NCBI RefSeq assembly: GCF_003259375.1
Contig: NZ_QLLN01000007.1
Location: forward strand, 248,001-312,000
Reading direction: 5' to 3'
Source of the DNA: Arenibacter echinorum
Lineage (GTDB): Bacteria > Bacteroidota > Bacteroidia > Flavobacteriales > Flavobacteriaceae
DNA: 64,000 bases
Positions 45,995 to 56,400 of this stretch are shown here, piece after piece. Numbering within the stretch: position 1 is the stretch's first letter; each line of letters opens with the position of its first letter. The notes beneath the pieces were generated by a model that made no database searches, had not been told where the DNA came from, and saw nothing but the letters and a program-made list of their open reading frames with translations. Made by a program: the position numbers and the translations under genes.

Positions 45995-47545
45995 TTACCA
46001 AATGGATTTTATGGGGCTTATTGTAAATCCACCCAATTCCAATTCCATATCAGCTGGATTAGAAATCAACAAGGTCCGGTAAAATTCGTTTGGAAAAATC
46101 TGGGCGGTCATTACATATTGCCCACCATTTATAAATATCTCCACCGAGGACCAATCCGTCAGGATCCGTACTTCATATTCCCCATTGGGCAAATCGGGGA
46201 TAGGCATGGTCTGCACATTTTTAGCGAAATCTTCATCAAAAGAAGTTTTCCCCGAACGTGACCTATCCAGAATAAATTGTTGGGCCTCACCGTCCAAAAT
46301 CAAATTCAAATGCTCTCCCGAACTATTTTGGAAATCCAGACTGAATGCCCGTGAACTAGTTGTGAATTTTACTTCGGACTTATTAAAATGATCAAAAGTC
46401 AACGACTTATCCAATTTCGGACCTATTGCGATGTCCTCTGAAGAACCTGGACCCCGAATTTCATCAACACTATCCAAGGGGTAATTAACCAAAACAAACT
46501 TATCATTTATCTGGTGTAGGGAAAGTTTTCTGGGCAGCGTCATTGCACTACGCCATTTTTCGGTGGGTGTTTCCTGGGCATAGGCCCAATTACTCATCCA
46601 ACCAATAAAAATCCGATCATTATTGGGAACATTGTTATAGGTTACCCCTGCATAGTTATCGGCACCCCAATCTATCCATTTATGCTCCTTTTGATCGCTT
46701 GTAAAGGTTGTACCATCAAAATCACCTACAAAATATTGGGTTCCGCTGCCTCCGTTCGGGGCACCTGGGTTAATACTGATCAAGAGCACCCACTTTTCCA
46801 AATCGCTACCTTCCACCTTTAAAGGAAATAAATCCGGACATTCCCAAACTCCACCATGGGCCCCTTGATCCTTTCCAAACTCGCTCACCTCGACCCATTC
46901 CTTTAAATCAGGGGATTGCCATATTTGGAGATGGTCCCCTGCAACCAATAACATTGCCCAATTGCCAGTTTTATTATTCCAAAAGACTTTGGGATCCCTA
47001 AAATCCCTTATTCCTTCATTTTTTATGACGGGATTGCCATCATATTTAACCCAAGTATCCCCATTATCCAGACTATAGGCAATTCCCTGGGTCTGAAAAT
47101 TATCTTTTCCTGCTTTTTCACCTACCGGATCATGATAGGTAAATATGGCCACTAATGGTGGGTTATCCTTGGTTCCAAATCCCGAGGAATTATTAGTATC
47201 TACAACAGCACTTCCCGAAAAAATGTAGCCGTGTTCATCAGGAAATAAGGACATAGGCTTATTTTCCCAATGCACCATATCCTTACTTATTGCGTGACCC
47301 CAATGCATGGGTCCCCAAACAATATCCTCTGGATAATATTGATAAAAAAGATGGTACACCCCTTGGTGATAGACCAAACCATTAGGGTCGTTCATCCATT
47401 TTTCAGGTGGCGTAAAATGAAATTGGGGACGATGGGCTTCCTGATAAAGTCCCAGCTCGGCATCAACACTTTGAACCGGACCTACTTTTTTCTCTTCCTT
47501 GCACGACAAAAGTGCCAATCCCAAAACAATCCAAAACAACTTCAT
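45995..47545 (-). CDS. GH32 beta-fructosidase, lipoprotein (levanase/invertase type)
   Basis: This glycoside hydrolase cuts fructose from sucrose, levan or inulin-type fructans. The 516-residue protein has a lipoprotein signal (Cys in LLSCKEEK, residue 15). GH32 motifs: WMNDPNGLVYHQGVYHLFYQ with the nucleophile Asp near residue 53, FRDPKVFW with the RDP transition-state Asp, and WECPDLFPL with the acid/base Glu. The C-terminal beta-sandwich ends in SSVEIFINGG, as in most members. No fructokinase, SusC/D or sugar transporter is adjacent, so it is an isolated enzyme here. A surface or periplasmic location is likely. Confidence 0.92.
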   Translation of the reverse strand: MKLFWIVLGLALLSCKEEKKVGPVQSVDAELGLYQEAHRPQFHFTPPEKWMNDPNGLVYHQGVYHLFYQYYPEDIVWGPMHWGHAISKDMVHWENKPMSLFPDEHGYIFSGSAVVDTNNSSGFGTKDNPPLVAIFTYHDPVGEKAGKDNFQTQGIAYSLDNGDTWVKYDGNPVIKNEGIRDFRDPKVFWNNKTGNWAMLLVAGDHLQIWQSPDLKEWVEVSEFGKDQGAHGGVWECPDLFPLKVEGSDLEKWVLLISINPGAPNGGSGTQYFVGDFDGTTFTSDQKEHKWIDWGADNYAGVTYNNVPNNDRIFIGWMSNWAYAQETPTEKWRSAMTLPRKLSLHQINDKFVLVNYPLDSVDEIRGPGSSEDIAIGPKLDKSLTFDHFNKSEVKFTTSSRAFSLDFQNSSGEHLNLILDGEAQQFILDRSRSGKTSFDEDFAKNVQTMPIPDLPNGEYEVRILTDWSSVEIFINGGQYVMTAQIFPNEFYRTLLISNPADMELELGGFTISPIKSIW

Positions 47546-47917
47546 ATCTTATTTTTTTAAAGCTACATTTTTATTAAAAATAGCGAATAAATGCCCATAC
47601 CAAAAATATCACTGAACGATTTTGCTTCCAGGGCACAATAATCAACATCATACCCTTTGGATTATCCAATTCCAAAAAGGGGAAGGTGATATTTCTGACT
47701 GGTGATTAAAGTAGCAATGTGCCCCAATTATTCAACAACAATATAAATCGCAGGGGGAATCCAGGGAATATAGTAGCTTGATAATTATGGCCTGTTTAGT
47801 ACCCTTCTCCAGTAATAAATGGGCACTACGACTCGAAGAAAGAATAATGCAAAAACTGATCCATGTCATATGAATTGAAGTAAATACTTGATAAATTATG
47901 TGTTAAAATACTGTGTC
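47546..47917. other. Intergenic region between GH32 gene and tonB (372 bp)
   Basis: No gene seen. On the minus strand TATTTTTG (47601-47608 read in reverse) is a candidate -7 box for the GH32 gene, about 56 bp from its start codon. I found no clear box for tonB on the plus strand. An in-frame TTG upstream of tonB at 47888 was not taken as its start. Confidence 0.45.
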
Positions 47918-48643
47918 ATGGAACCAAAAAAGAATCCTAGGGCAGATTTAAACAGAAAAAGTGGACTTTTCTTTGTAATTGGCCTAGTTATAGTACTATT
48001 TGCAGTATGGAGGGCTTTGGAGTTAAAAACGTATCCCAAGGCAAATACTGCCATAGAGCAGTTGACGGTAACAGATTACTTGGAAGAAAAAGTACCGGTT
48101 ACCGAGGCATTGAATGTTCCACCACCGCCCCCTCCTCCAGCAGCTCCCGAAGTTATAGAAATTGTTGAGGATGTGGCCGAAATAGAGGAAACGGTGATTC
48201 AAAGTACAGAAATAAATCAGGAAACAATAGTGGAAGAGGCTATATTACAAGTTGAAGATATAGCAGTGGTGGAGGAAGAAGAGGAAGATATTGAAGTTCC
48301 CTTTGCTGTAATCGAAAATGTTCCTGTTTTTCCAGGATGTAAAGAAACCTCCAACGAGGCCCAGAAAGCTTGCTTTCAGAAAAAAATCCAGGAACACATC
48401 ATAAAACAATTTACCTATCCCGATGTTGCAGTGGAATTGGGCATTGAAGGCAAGGTATATGTACAATTTATTATCGATAATACCGGTTTTATAACCAACA
48501 TTAGAACAAGGGGACCGGACAAAATGTTGGAAAAGGAAGCCCACCGGATTATTGCCGCATTACCGCAAATGACGCCAGGAAAGCAAAGGGGAAGGGCCGT
48601 TAAGGTTCCCTATACCATCCCTATAACTTTTAGGCTGCAATAA
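47918..48643 (+). CDS. tonB: TonB-type energy transducer
   Basis: TonB passes energy from the ExbBD motor to outer-membrane receptors. The 241-residue protein has one N-terminal membrane helix (about 18-36), a proline run (seven Pro in VPPPPPPPAAPE, near residue 70), a Glu/Val-rich periplasm-spanning linker, and a C-terminal TonB domain with VFPGCKE, KKIQEHIIKQFTYP and GKVYVQFIIDNTGFITNIRT ending in ITFRLQ. The Bacteroidota version with the VFPGC motif is clear. The gene stands alone, without exbB or exbD, as is usual for extra copies. The ATG at 47918 is the natural start. Confidence 0.9.
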   Translation: MEPKKNPRADLNRKSGLFFVIGLVIVLFAVWRALELKTYPKANTAIEQLTVTDYLEEKVPVTEALNVPPPPPPPAAPEVIEIVEDVAEIEETVIQSTEINQETIVEEAILQVEDIAVVEEEEEDIEVPFAVIENVPVFPGCKETSNEAQKACFQKKIQEHIIKQFTYPDVAVELGIEGKVYVQFIIDNTGFITNIRTRGPDKMLEKEAHRIIAALPQMTPGKQRGRAVKVPYTIPITFRLQ

Positions 48644-48694
48644 CAAAACAGACCCATTCATAATTGTACATCCTATTCCCTATAGGTTGTAGAC

Positions 48695-49597
48695 CTAGGA
48701 TTTAGCTTTATTATAACTGATAAGTTGTTGAGGCCCGTCCAGCAAAATTCTAACAATCTGCAGGGTGCCATCGTCCTTTGTAGCTATTTCCCATTTTATG
48801 AGGGCAATGGTCCCCTTCTGGATCTCAAGCCCGGTAATACTCCGAGGGTGAACACAACTACCGTCATTAAAAAACGGAATTTCCCCGGGAGCAGGAAAGC
48901 GTGGCCTATGGGTATGGCCCGCAATCGTCAGCATTTCATTGTTGGCCAAAATCCATTTTTTTATGCGCCTTTCAATTTTAATAAGCTCTTTGTAGTTTTT
49001 GGCGGGACTTGTAGGATCGGCAATGCCCCATACCTGCAACGGCTTCCATAAAACACGCACCAAGAATCTGCCCCAGCGCCAAAAGGTATAGTTCCACCAG
49101 TCTGCCTGGTGTCCATGGGTCAAAAACAACTCTTGACCGCTGTTCTTATGCTTTAAAATTATGGCTTCGTGATAGGTGATGTCTTCAAACAATTCTTTAT
49201 TGCAATCATCAATGGGCTCAAAATAGGATGATAAATTCTTTTTTACATACAAAGGATCTTTATAAACCATGTCATGATTCCCCCAAATCATATGGAGCCT
49301 TTTTTCCAGGTGAAATTGCTTTAAAAGTTTATATACGTTCTTATGTGCAGTAAAAATGGAGTCAAAGTTGAGATTCTCCCAAAGTTCATCCCCGTCCCCC
49401 AATTCGCAGTACGTATAACCCTCGTTAAAGTAGTGCCTTAGGGCATGAAAATATATATTTCGGTTATTGGCAAATTCATCCGCAAAACTACTATCCCCCC
49501 TATGACAGTCGCTAAAAAGAATAATTTTGGAGCTGTCATCAAAAGGCAGGATTTTAGCATTTTTAAAAGCCCTGGACAATCTGGCAGATGAGGTCAT
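48695..49597 (-). CDS. Metallophosphoesterase, LpxH-like, cytoplasmic
   Basis: A 300-residue calcineurin-type phosphoesterase without a signal peptide. Motifs: FSDCHRGDSSF (D-x-H), ELGDGDELWENL (GD-x-x-E-x-W, resembling LpxH), MIWGNHDMVY, FLTHGHQADWW and IAGHTHRPRF. LpxH hydrolyses UDP-diacylglucosamine in lipid A synthesis, but this protein is longer than usual LpxH and need not have that role. It is transcribed away from the GAF-domain gene and convergent with tonB. It is the second of three phosphoesterase genes in the window. Confidence 0.82.
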   Translation of the reverse strand: MTSSARLSRAFKNAKILPFDDSSKIILFSDCHRGDSSFADEFANNRNIYFHALRHYFNEGYTYCELGDGDELWENLNFDSIFTAHKNVYKLLKQFHLEKRLHMIWGNHDMVYKDPLYVKKNLSSYFEPIDDCNKELFEDITYHEAIILKHKNSGQELFLTHGHQADWWNYTFWRWGRFLVRVLWKPLQVWGIADPTSPAKNYKELIKIERRIKKWILANNEMLTIAGHTHRPRFPAPGEIPFFNDGSCVHPRSITGLEIQKGTIALIKWEIATKDDGTLQIVRILLDGPQQLISYNKAKS

Positions 49598-49804
49598 TTC
49601 TTTTAGGTTAATAGTTCATACATATATAAGTTGGCATATGAGGGATCATCTGAACAACATCAACAAATTACCCATACATTTCTTCCAAATGTAGTATAAA
49701 GCTTAAATATCCAAAAAAAGAAGGATATTCCATAAGGGTGGAAAAAATGAAAAAAAGCTTTTTCTTTTGTAACTTTACGCTCCAAACTAGGACTAAGGTG
49801 AATA

Positions 49805-52174
49805 ATGAAGGGATTATCTGAAAAAATATCACCACTGGATCACCATATAAGCTTTAATAAATTATTGAAGCAATATGATGAAATGGCAGAAAGCGAGGAT
49901 TCGTTCTTGGCCACCAAGGCACGATATATTTTGAATGCCCAAGCTCCATTTCCGGAATTGCGTGAGGGTTTTAGCGATATCACCCTGCTGGAAAAACATA
50001 AGGAGGTAATTCAAATAATTTTGCAGGATTTGTTTTCGTCCGTTCTTACCACCAACGAAATAAAAACGGCTTCCTCACCTTACACGGATATCATATTTAA
50101 TTCCAGTCAGCGTTTTGAAAAAATATTGGCAGCTGCCGGACCAAATTATTTACCTCAAATAAGGAACCAAGAAGAAGAGGTGAATTATATCATGGCCTGT
50201 GTGGTAATCCTTAACTTTCATTACGGTTATAACTTAGATTTCAAAAGACCATTTTTTTACGATATTCCTGATGCCAAGGGTGTAATGAGGCATTACCGCA
50301 TTTTGTACAATGCCGATTTTATGGAAATCATTCCCAATGGAATCCCATTGGGAATTACCCAGGAAGACGTAGACAAGTTATTGGAAAATATAGATAATGT
50401 GGATCTTTGGAAACAGAAGATTCCGCCCAATAGTTTTATCAGCAAAGGCTTTGTAATCTCCAATATGTTCGATGTTACCGCTGAACATTCCATCTCGGAA
50501 ATAAAATCCAACCTCATAATCAATGACAAAAGTGGTGGCAACTTCATCAAAGGAGTGGAGAATACCTTTAAATCTTTATTTGGGTTGCCAAATATGCGTA
50601 TTGGATTCTCGGTCTACAATTCCAAAGATGAACAATTTGAGCGGGTTTCCGTTAACGGAATAAATAGTTTTATTTTACAAAAGAAACAAGTTGAAACTTG
50701 TAATGAGGCTCTTTGTAAATCCTCATACAGTAAGTTAATAGATCAAAACCACTACTTTGTAATAAGTGATGTTGACAAGTATTACAAGCTTTCACAGGGT
50801 ATGGCGCCCTATAAAGGTTTATACGAACAAAAAATTAAAAGTGCCCTTTTAGCTCCCATTGCCAAAAATGGACAGTTGCTAGGGGTATTGGAGTTGGTCT
50901 CCGATAAGGCCAATGACCTTAACAGCGTAAATGCTACGAAATTGGACGATGTAATTCCCTATATCGTTTCTGCGGTTTTACGTTCAATACAAGAGGAGGA
51001 AAATTTGATCGATGCGGTTATTCAAAACGAATGCACTTCCGTGCACCCTGCCGTATACTGGAAATTTAAGGAAGAGGCCAAGCGATTTATATTGGACGAT
51101 ATGGAAGGTTTACAACCCTCTTTCCGCGAAATTGTTTTTGATGAAGTATATCCATTGTACGGACAGGTAGATATCCAAAATTCCTCCCAGGAAAGAAATA
51201 TGGCGATTCAAAGGGACCTTATGATCCAGTTGTCCGAAATTAAACAAATAATGACCGAGGTTTGGCAAAAGTATAGTTTGCCAATTTACGAAGAACTTAT
51301 ATTCAGGGTGGACAACCACCTTGATGAGATCAAAGAGGCCTTACATACCAATAGCGAACAGGCTATTTTCGATTTTGTGCAAGAAGAAATAAACCCTGTG
51401 TTCGCCCATATCAAAAAATCCGATACCCAAATTCAAAATCTATTACTTTCCTATGAAGCCAAAATAGATAAGGGAACCGGTTCCTACTATGATCATAGAA
51501 AAAATTATGACCAAAGCGTAATGCTGATCAACAAAAAGTTGGCATCTGTAATCGACAGCAAACAGGAAGAGGCACAGCAAATGTACCCTCATTATTTTGA
51601 GCGCTACAAGACCGATGGGGTGGAACACAATATGTACATTGGGGACTCCATTACTGGAGCTAGGGCATTCGATCTACTTTATCTTAACAACCTTAGGCTG
51701 TGGCAGTTACAGGTTATCTGTGAAATGGAAAATAAGCATTACGACCTTAAATCCAAGTTGCAGGTACAATTGAATGTGGCATCACTTATTCTGGTCTATA
51801 ACGGCTCTTTATCCATTCGTTTTAGGATGGATGAAAAACGATTTGATGTAGACGGTACTTACAATGCCAGGTATGAGATCATAAAAAAACGAATTGATAA
51901 ATCCTACATCAAGGGTACCAATGAAAGATTGACCCAGGCCGGTAAAATAGCCATTGTCTATTCACAAAAAAAGGATGAGCTGGAATACTTGCGATATATT
52001 AGATTTCTTAAGGCCAAGGGTTATTTCAGCGGCAAGGTGGAAATTGTTGAATTGGAAGGACTCCAAGGGGTTTCAGGCCTAAAGGCCATTAGAGCTTCCA
52101 TTCTATACAAATCCCACAAAGAAAAGGACAAGACCTATACCTACGAGGATTTAATGTTGGAATTGAACAAATAA
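49805..52174 (+). CDS. Large cytoplasmic protein with a GAF domain
   Basis: A 789-residue soluble protein with no signal peptide or membrane segment. The only domain I recognise is a GAF-like sensor at about residues 257-395 (IGFSVYNSKDEQFERVSVNG, then ALLAPIAKNGQLLGVLELVS). The first 250 residues and the last 390 are alpha-helical and unfamiliar; the C-terminal part is rich in Glu and Lys and may form coiled coils (about 440-560). No kinase, cyclase (GGDEF) or HTH output domain was seen, so the output is unknown. The end is 15 bp from the stop of the convergent HD/Pycsar-type gene. GAF domains often bind cyclic nucleotides, which makes the pairing interesting but unproven. Confidence 0.72.
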   Translation: MKGLSEKISPLDHHISFNKLLKQYDEMAESEDSFLATKARYILNAQAPFPELREGFSDITLLEKHKEVIQIILQDLFSSVLTTNEIKTASSPYTDIIFNSSQRFEKILAAAGPNYLPQIRNQEEEVNYIMACVVILNFHYGYNLDFKRPFFYDIPDAKGVMRHYRILYNADFMEIIPNGIPLGITQEDVDKLLENIDNVDLWKQKIPPNSFISKGFVISNMFDVTAEHSISEIKSNLIINDKSGGNFIKGVENTFKSLFGLPNMRIGFSVYNSKDEQFERVSVNGINSFILQKKQVETCNEALCKSSYSKLIDQNHYFVISDVDKYYKLSQGMAPYKGLYEQKIKSALLAPIAKNGQLLGVLELVSDKANDLNSVNATKLDDVIPYIVSAVLRSIQEEENLIDAVIQNECTSVHPAVYWKFKEEAKRFILDDMEGLQPSFREIVFDEVYPLYGQVDIQNSSQERNMAIQRDLMIQLSEIKQIMTEVWQKYSLPIYEELIFRVDNHLDEIKEALHTNSEQAIFDFVQEEINPVFAHIKKSDTQIQNLLLSYEAKIDKGTGSYYDHRKNYDQSVMLINKKLASVIDSKQEEAQQMYPHYFERYKTDGVEHNMYIGDSITGARAFDLLYLNNLRLWQLQVICEMENKHYDLKSKLQVQLNVASLILVYNGSLSIRFRMDEKRFDVDGTYNARYEIIKKRIDKSYIKGTNERLTQAGKIAIVYSQKKDELEYLRYIRFLKAKGYFSGKVEIVELEGLQGVSGLKAIRASILYKSHKEKDKTYTYEDLMLELNK

Positions 52175-52189
52175 GGTTGCTATCATTGG

Positions 52190-53380
52190 TTATAAACCAC
52201 GATCCGGACCAAAATACTTAAAAGATACGACAAAGGCAATAACAGAAACAATCATTCCTATGATGAAAATAGTATAGGTCCATCGCAGTATTTTATACTT
52301 CCTGTTCAATACCAATCCAAGATAATATAAATCCTTGGTCAAGGAGGAATAGATATAATCCTTGTCCTGTACCAATTCGTTTATGGCCCATTGATAATCC
52401 TCCAATTTCATTTTATGAAAATTGCCAAAAAACAACAAGTTTACCTTGCGCTCCTTTACATCCTCCTTGGTAAATTCGCCTTGGGTAACATTTGGTCTTG
52501 TTGCAAGAACAGCAAGTACCATTGAAACCACACTAAAAATAACAAATAACAAGGTGGGATAGATTAGGTAATTATTGGACGGATTGTCCAGTTTGGTCAT
52601 AAGATTGGACAACACCAAAGAAATAATAATGGCATTTACCGAGAGTAGGATATTAGCTTTGGTATCAGCAATATCACTAAGCATTAAATGATTTTTTAAA
52701 GTTACCCGAAATAAGGTCTGTATACCCCTATCAGGGCTTTCACTCTTATACTTGGCCTTTAATTTTTCCTTCTTTGCTAAATTTTCCTCCGCTTTTTTCC
52801 CCTTGATCAGCCTTTTTATATTCTTATTCTTTTCTTCCTGCCAATTCTGTAGAGCATAATCGGTATAAAAACGCTGTTCCGTTTGGAACATCTTAAGATT
52901 CGCGTCCCGCCATTCCTTTTGTGTATAAGTTGCCAACCCTAAAATTTCCAATTCTTCCCGAAGCAGCTCCGAAGTTTCCATATAACTCTTTTTTCCAAAA
53001 TGGGAACAATCGGCATCTCTAATGATCTCCTCCAGAAGGTTTTGTGGCTCATAGAACCTTTTGGTTGCCATGATAAGGCTACAAATGCTTTCTATCTTCT
53101 TTTTATCATAATTCTGTGATGCCAAAAACTCCCGGGATATAACGCAACTTGTCTCCTCATGATTCTCCGAACCTTTTGTATATCCAGTATCATGTAGCCA
53201 TGCTGCCAATAAAAGCATTTCGTTTTCCTCCTCCCCCAAATTATAAAAATTCAATAATTCTTTAGTACTTTTAACAACCCGCTGGGTATGACTCAAATTG
53301 TGGTATAAATAACTGGTATCTAATTTATTTGCTAATAAATCGACAACAAAATTTTTAGTTTTTTCTAGAATTTCCGACAT
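52190..53380 (-). CDS. HD-domain phosphohydrolase fused to a Pycsar-effector-type membrane domain
   Basis: A 396-residue fusion. The N-terminal HD domain (about 20-165) carries a full metal set: YHNLSHTQRV, AWLHDTGY, SENHEETS and IIRDADCSHFG. A basic linker (about 180-225, many Lys) follows, then a C-terminal domain with the signature SDIADTKANILLSVN, two membrane helices, a long charged loop (QGEFTKEDVKERKVN), and a last membrane segment close to the C-terminus. This C-terminal part matches the membrane effector domain of Pycsar anti-phage systems. The ATG at 53380 is preferred over longer starts. No PycC cyclase gene is adjacent, so the role may be signalling rather than defence. Confidence 0.82.
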   Translation of the reverse strand: MSEILEKTKNFVVDLLANKLDTSYLYHNLSHTQRVVKSTKELLNFYNLGEEENEMLLLAAWLHDTGYTKGSENHEETSCVISREFLASQNYDKKKIESICSLIMATKRFYEPQNLLEEIIRDADCSHFGKKSYMETSELLREELEILGLATYTQKEWRDANLKMFQTEQRFYTDYALQNWQEEKNKNIKRLIKGKKAEENLAKKEKLKAKYKSESPDRGIQTLFRVTLKNHLMLSDIADTKANILLSVNAIIISLVLSNLMTKLDNPSNNYLIYPTLLFVIFSVVSMVLAVLATRPNVTQGEFTKEDVKERKVNLLFFGNFHKMKLEDYQWAINELVQDKDYIYSSLTKDLYYLGLVLNRKYKILRWTYTIFIIGMIVSVIAFVVSFKYFGPDRGL

Positions 53381-53434
53381 AAGAGTTAATTGTGACCCAC
53401 AAATTACAAAATTTTGATTTCTAAACTGATGTAC

Positions 53435-56400
53435 ATGCGGAAACATTACCTACTTATAATAATACTTTTTCTATTGGTAGGCTGTGCCACATATAAAACA
53501 AAATACGCGGAAAGTTTCAATGTTGGTAACACAACCGGCGACAGCGAATTAGTGCATACTTTTTATTTGATAGGGGATGCAGGAAAATCCCCTATGAAAG
53601 ATCAAAGTGAAGCACTTAAAACTTTCCAAAAGACCTTGGAAAAAGCCGACAAAAATAGCACCGCCCTGTTTTTGGGCGATAATATCTATCCTGCAGGGAT
53701 GCCCAATAAAAAGGATTCGACCCAAGCCTATTTGGAAGCTAAAAACAACCTGGATGCACAACTACAGACCTTGACCCAATTTAAGGGCAATCCCATATTT
53801 ATTCCTGGAAACCATGATTGGTACAATGAAGGTCTGGATGGCTTGGAAAGACAACAAAAATACATCCAGAAAAAATTGGATAGCAAAGAGGTCTTTTTTC
53901 CCGAAGATGGCTGCCCTATAGAGAAAATAGATATCAATGATAAAATAGTGATTATTGCCATTGACACGGAATGGTACTTGACCAATTGGGACAAACACCC
54001 CACCATGAACGATAAATGCGAAATAAAGGACCGTGAAACCTTTTTTGAGGAACTGGAAAGCCTTATCAAAAAAAATCGGGACAGGACTACCATTTTGGCC
54101 CTTCACCATCCCATGTTCAGTTACGGGCCGCACGGCGGACAGTATTCCGCAAAGCTTCATTTAAACCCTGCAGGCGGCAAATTTCCCTTCCCTATTTTAG
54201 GTACTTTTGCAAACCTGATCAGAAAAACAAGTGGTGCCTCCTATGCCGATCTCCAGAATAAAAGATATACGGAATTAAGGAATCGTCTGGTAACCATCGC
54301 TCAGTATTCGCAGAAAGTTATTTTGACCTCAGGCCACGAACATACCCTTCAATATATTGTAGAGGACAATACCCCACAGATCGTTAGTGGTTCTGGGTCC
54401 AAGGAAGGAGCTGCCAGATTATTGAACGGCTCAAAATTCTCTACGGGAAGAACGGGTTTTGCAGAATTAAAGGTGTACAAAGATGGTTCCTCCCAGGTAA
54501 GATATTTTGGGGTTGGGAAAAATAATGATCCTGACCTTCTATTTTCTACACAGGTACTGCCTCCAGATAGAAACGAGAATTATATGTTTAGCGACAAGGA
54601 TTTTCCAAAGGAGGTAAAAGCGACTGTTTACTCCAAGGAAGAAGTTAAAAAAAGTAAATTTTTCAAATCTATTTGGGGCGATAGGTACAGGAAATACTAC
54701 GCCATGGAAGTAAATGCCCCTACCCTTAGGTTAGATACTTTGTTTGGAGGTTTAAAACCGGTCCGTAAAGGCGGGGGCAACCAATCCAAATCCCTGCGAT
54801 TATCCGATAAAAATGGAAAGGAATACGTAATTAGGGCAGTAAAAAAAAGTGCGGAAGTATATCTACAGGCCATGGCCTTTAAGGATAAATACGTCTTGGG
54901 AGAATTTAAGGACACCTATACCGAGAAACTTTTAATGGATTTTTATACCGGAGCACTGCCGTACGGCCTTCTTACAGTGGGAACCCTTTCGGACGCAATA
55001 GACCTTTACCATACCAACCCTAAACTATACTATATCCCAAAGCAATCTGCTTTAGCGGAATTTAATGGTGAATTTGGGGATGAACTTTATATTTTGGAGG
55101 AACAGGTGGGTGACGGCCATGGGGAATTGGGCAGTTTTGGTTATGCCAATAAAATTGAAAGTTCCTGGGACATGATCGATAAAATTAAAAGAGACGAAAA
55201 ATATATTGTAAATACCGACAGATATCTAAGGACCCGCTTGTTTGATATGGTCATGGGGGATTGGGATAGGCATGACGACCAATGGCGATGGGGCGAAGTA
55301 AAGAATAAGGAAACAGGAAAGATTGTTTTTGAGGCCATCCCAAGAGACCGGGACCAAGTGTATTCCATTTGGGGAGATGGGGCCCTGATGGGTGTTGCAA
55401 CAAGAATAATTCCTGCCCTTCAAATGATGGAAGGATTTCATAATGACATTAGAAATGTGGAGGCGTTTAACAAGAGTGCTTATGGTCTGGATGCAACCTT
55501 ACTTGCCGAAACCACAAAAGCCGATTGGGAGAAGGAAGTACACTATATACAGCAAAACCTGACCCCGGCGGTAATAGACGAAGCCTTTAAAGCCTTTCCC
55601 AAAGAAATTATGGACGAAAATATTCTTGAATTAAAGAATATACTTAAATCCAGGATCAAGAACCTTCCCAAAATTGCCGATGAGTACTTTTTGGCACTTA
55701 ATAAATATGTAGTCATAAAAGGTACCGATAAGGACGATTGGTTCGAAATCAACAATTTGTCCGAACAAGAAGTGGAAATCAAAGCTTTTAGAAACATAGA
55801 CGGAAAAAAGGAAAAACTATTTTTTCAAAAGAAATTCAACCGCAATATCACTAAGGAAATTTGGATCTATGGTTTGGACGATGATGATATTTTTGAAGTC
55901 GCTGGGACTAAGGGCAATAAGATCAAAATTAGACTTATTGGCGGGCAAAACAACGATGTTTATGATGTATCGGAAGGCACAAATACCTGGATTTATGACC
56001 ATAGATCCAAAAAAAATACATTCAAGAAAATCAAGGGAGCAAAACTAAGACTTAACAACGATTACGAAACCAACACTTACCAACCACTTAAACTTAGGAA
56101 TAGCACACGGCAGATAATACCGACCATCGGATTCAATCCCGATGATGGAATGAAGCTTGGCTTTAATGCCACAAGCACCTTTTATGGACTACGACAAAAC
56201 CCATATACAACCCAACACAATTACAATGCCGCCTATTATTTTGCCACCAACGGTTTTGAATTGGGCTACAAAGGAGAGTTTGCCCATATTTTCGAAAACT
56301 GGAATTTGGAACTGGCCGCCCGTTTTACCAGTCCCAACTTTAGCATTAACTTTTTTGGAATCGGGAATGAGACCGAAAATTTTGATAATACTTTGGAGAT

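Noticed and set aside
48695-49597. Calling the phosphoesterase LpxH
   Set aside because: The GD-x-x-E-x-W block is similar, but the protein is longer than usual LpxH and not near lipid A genes.
52190-53380. Reading the HD/Pycsar-type protein as part of a complete anti-phage Pycsar system
   Set aside because: No PycC cyclase gene is adjacent, and surrounding genes look like core genome without mobile-element signs.
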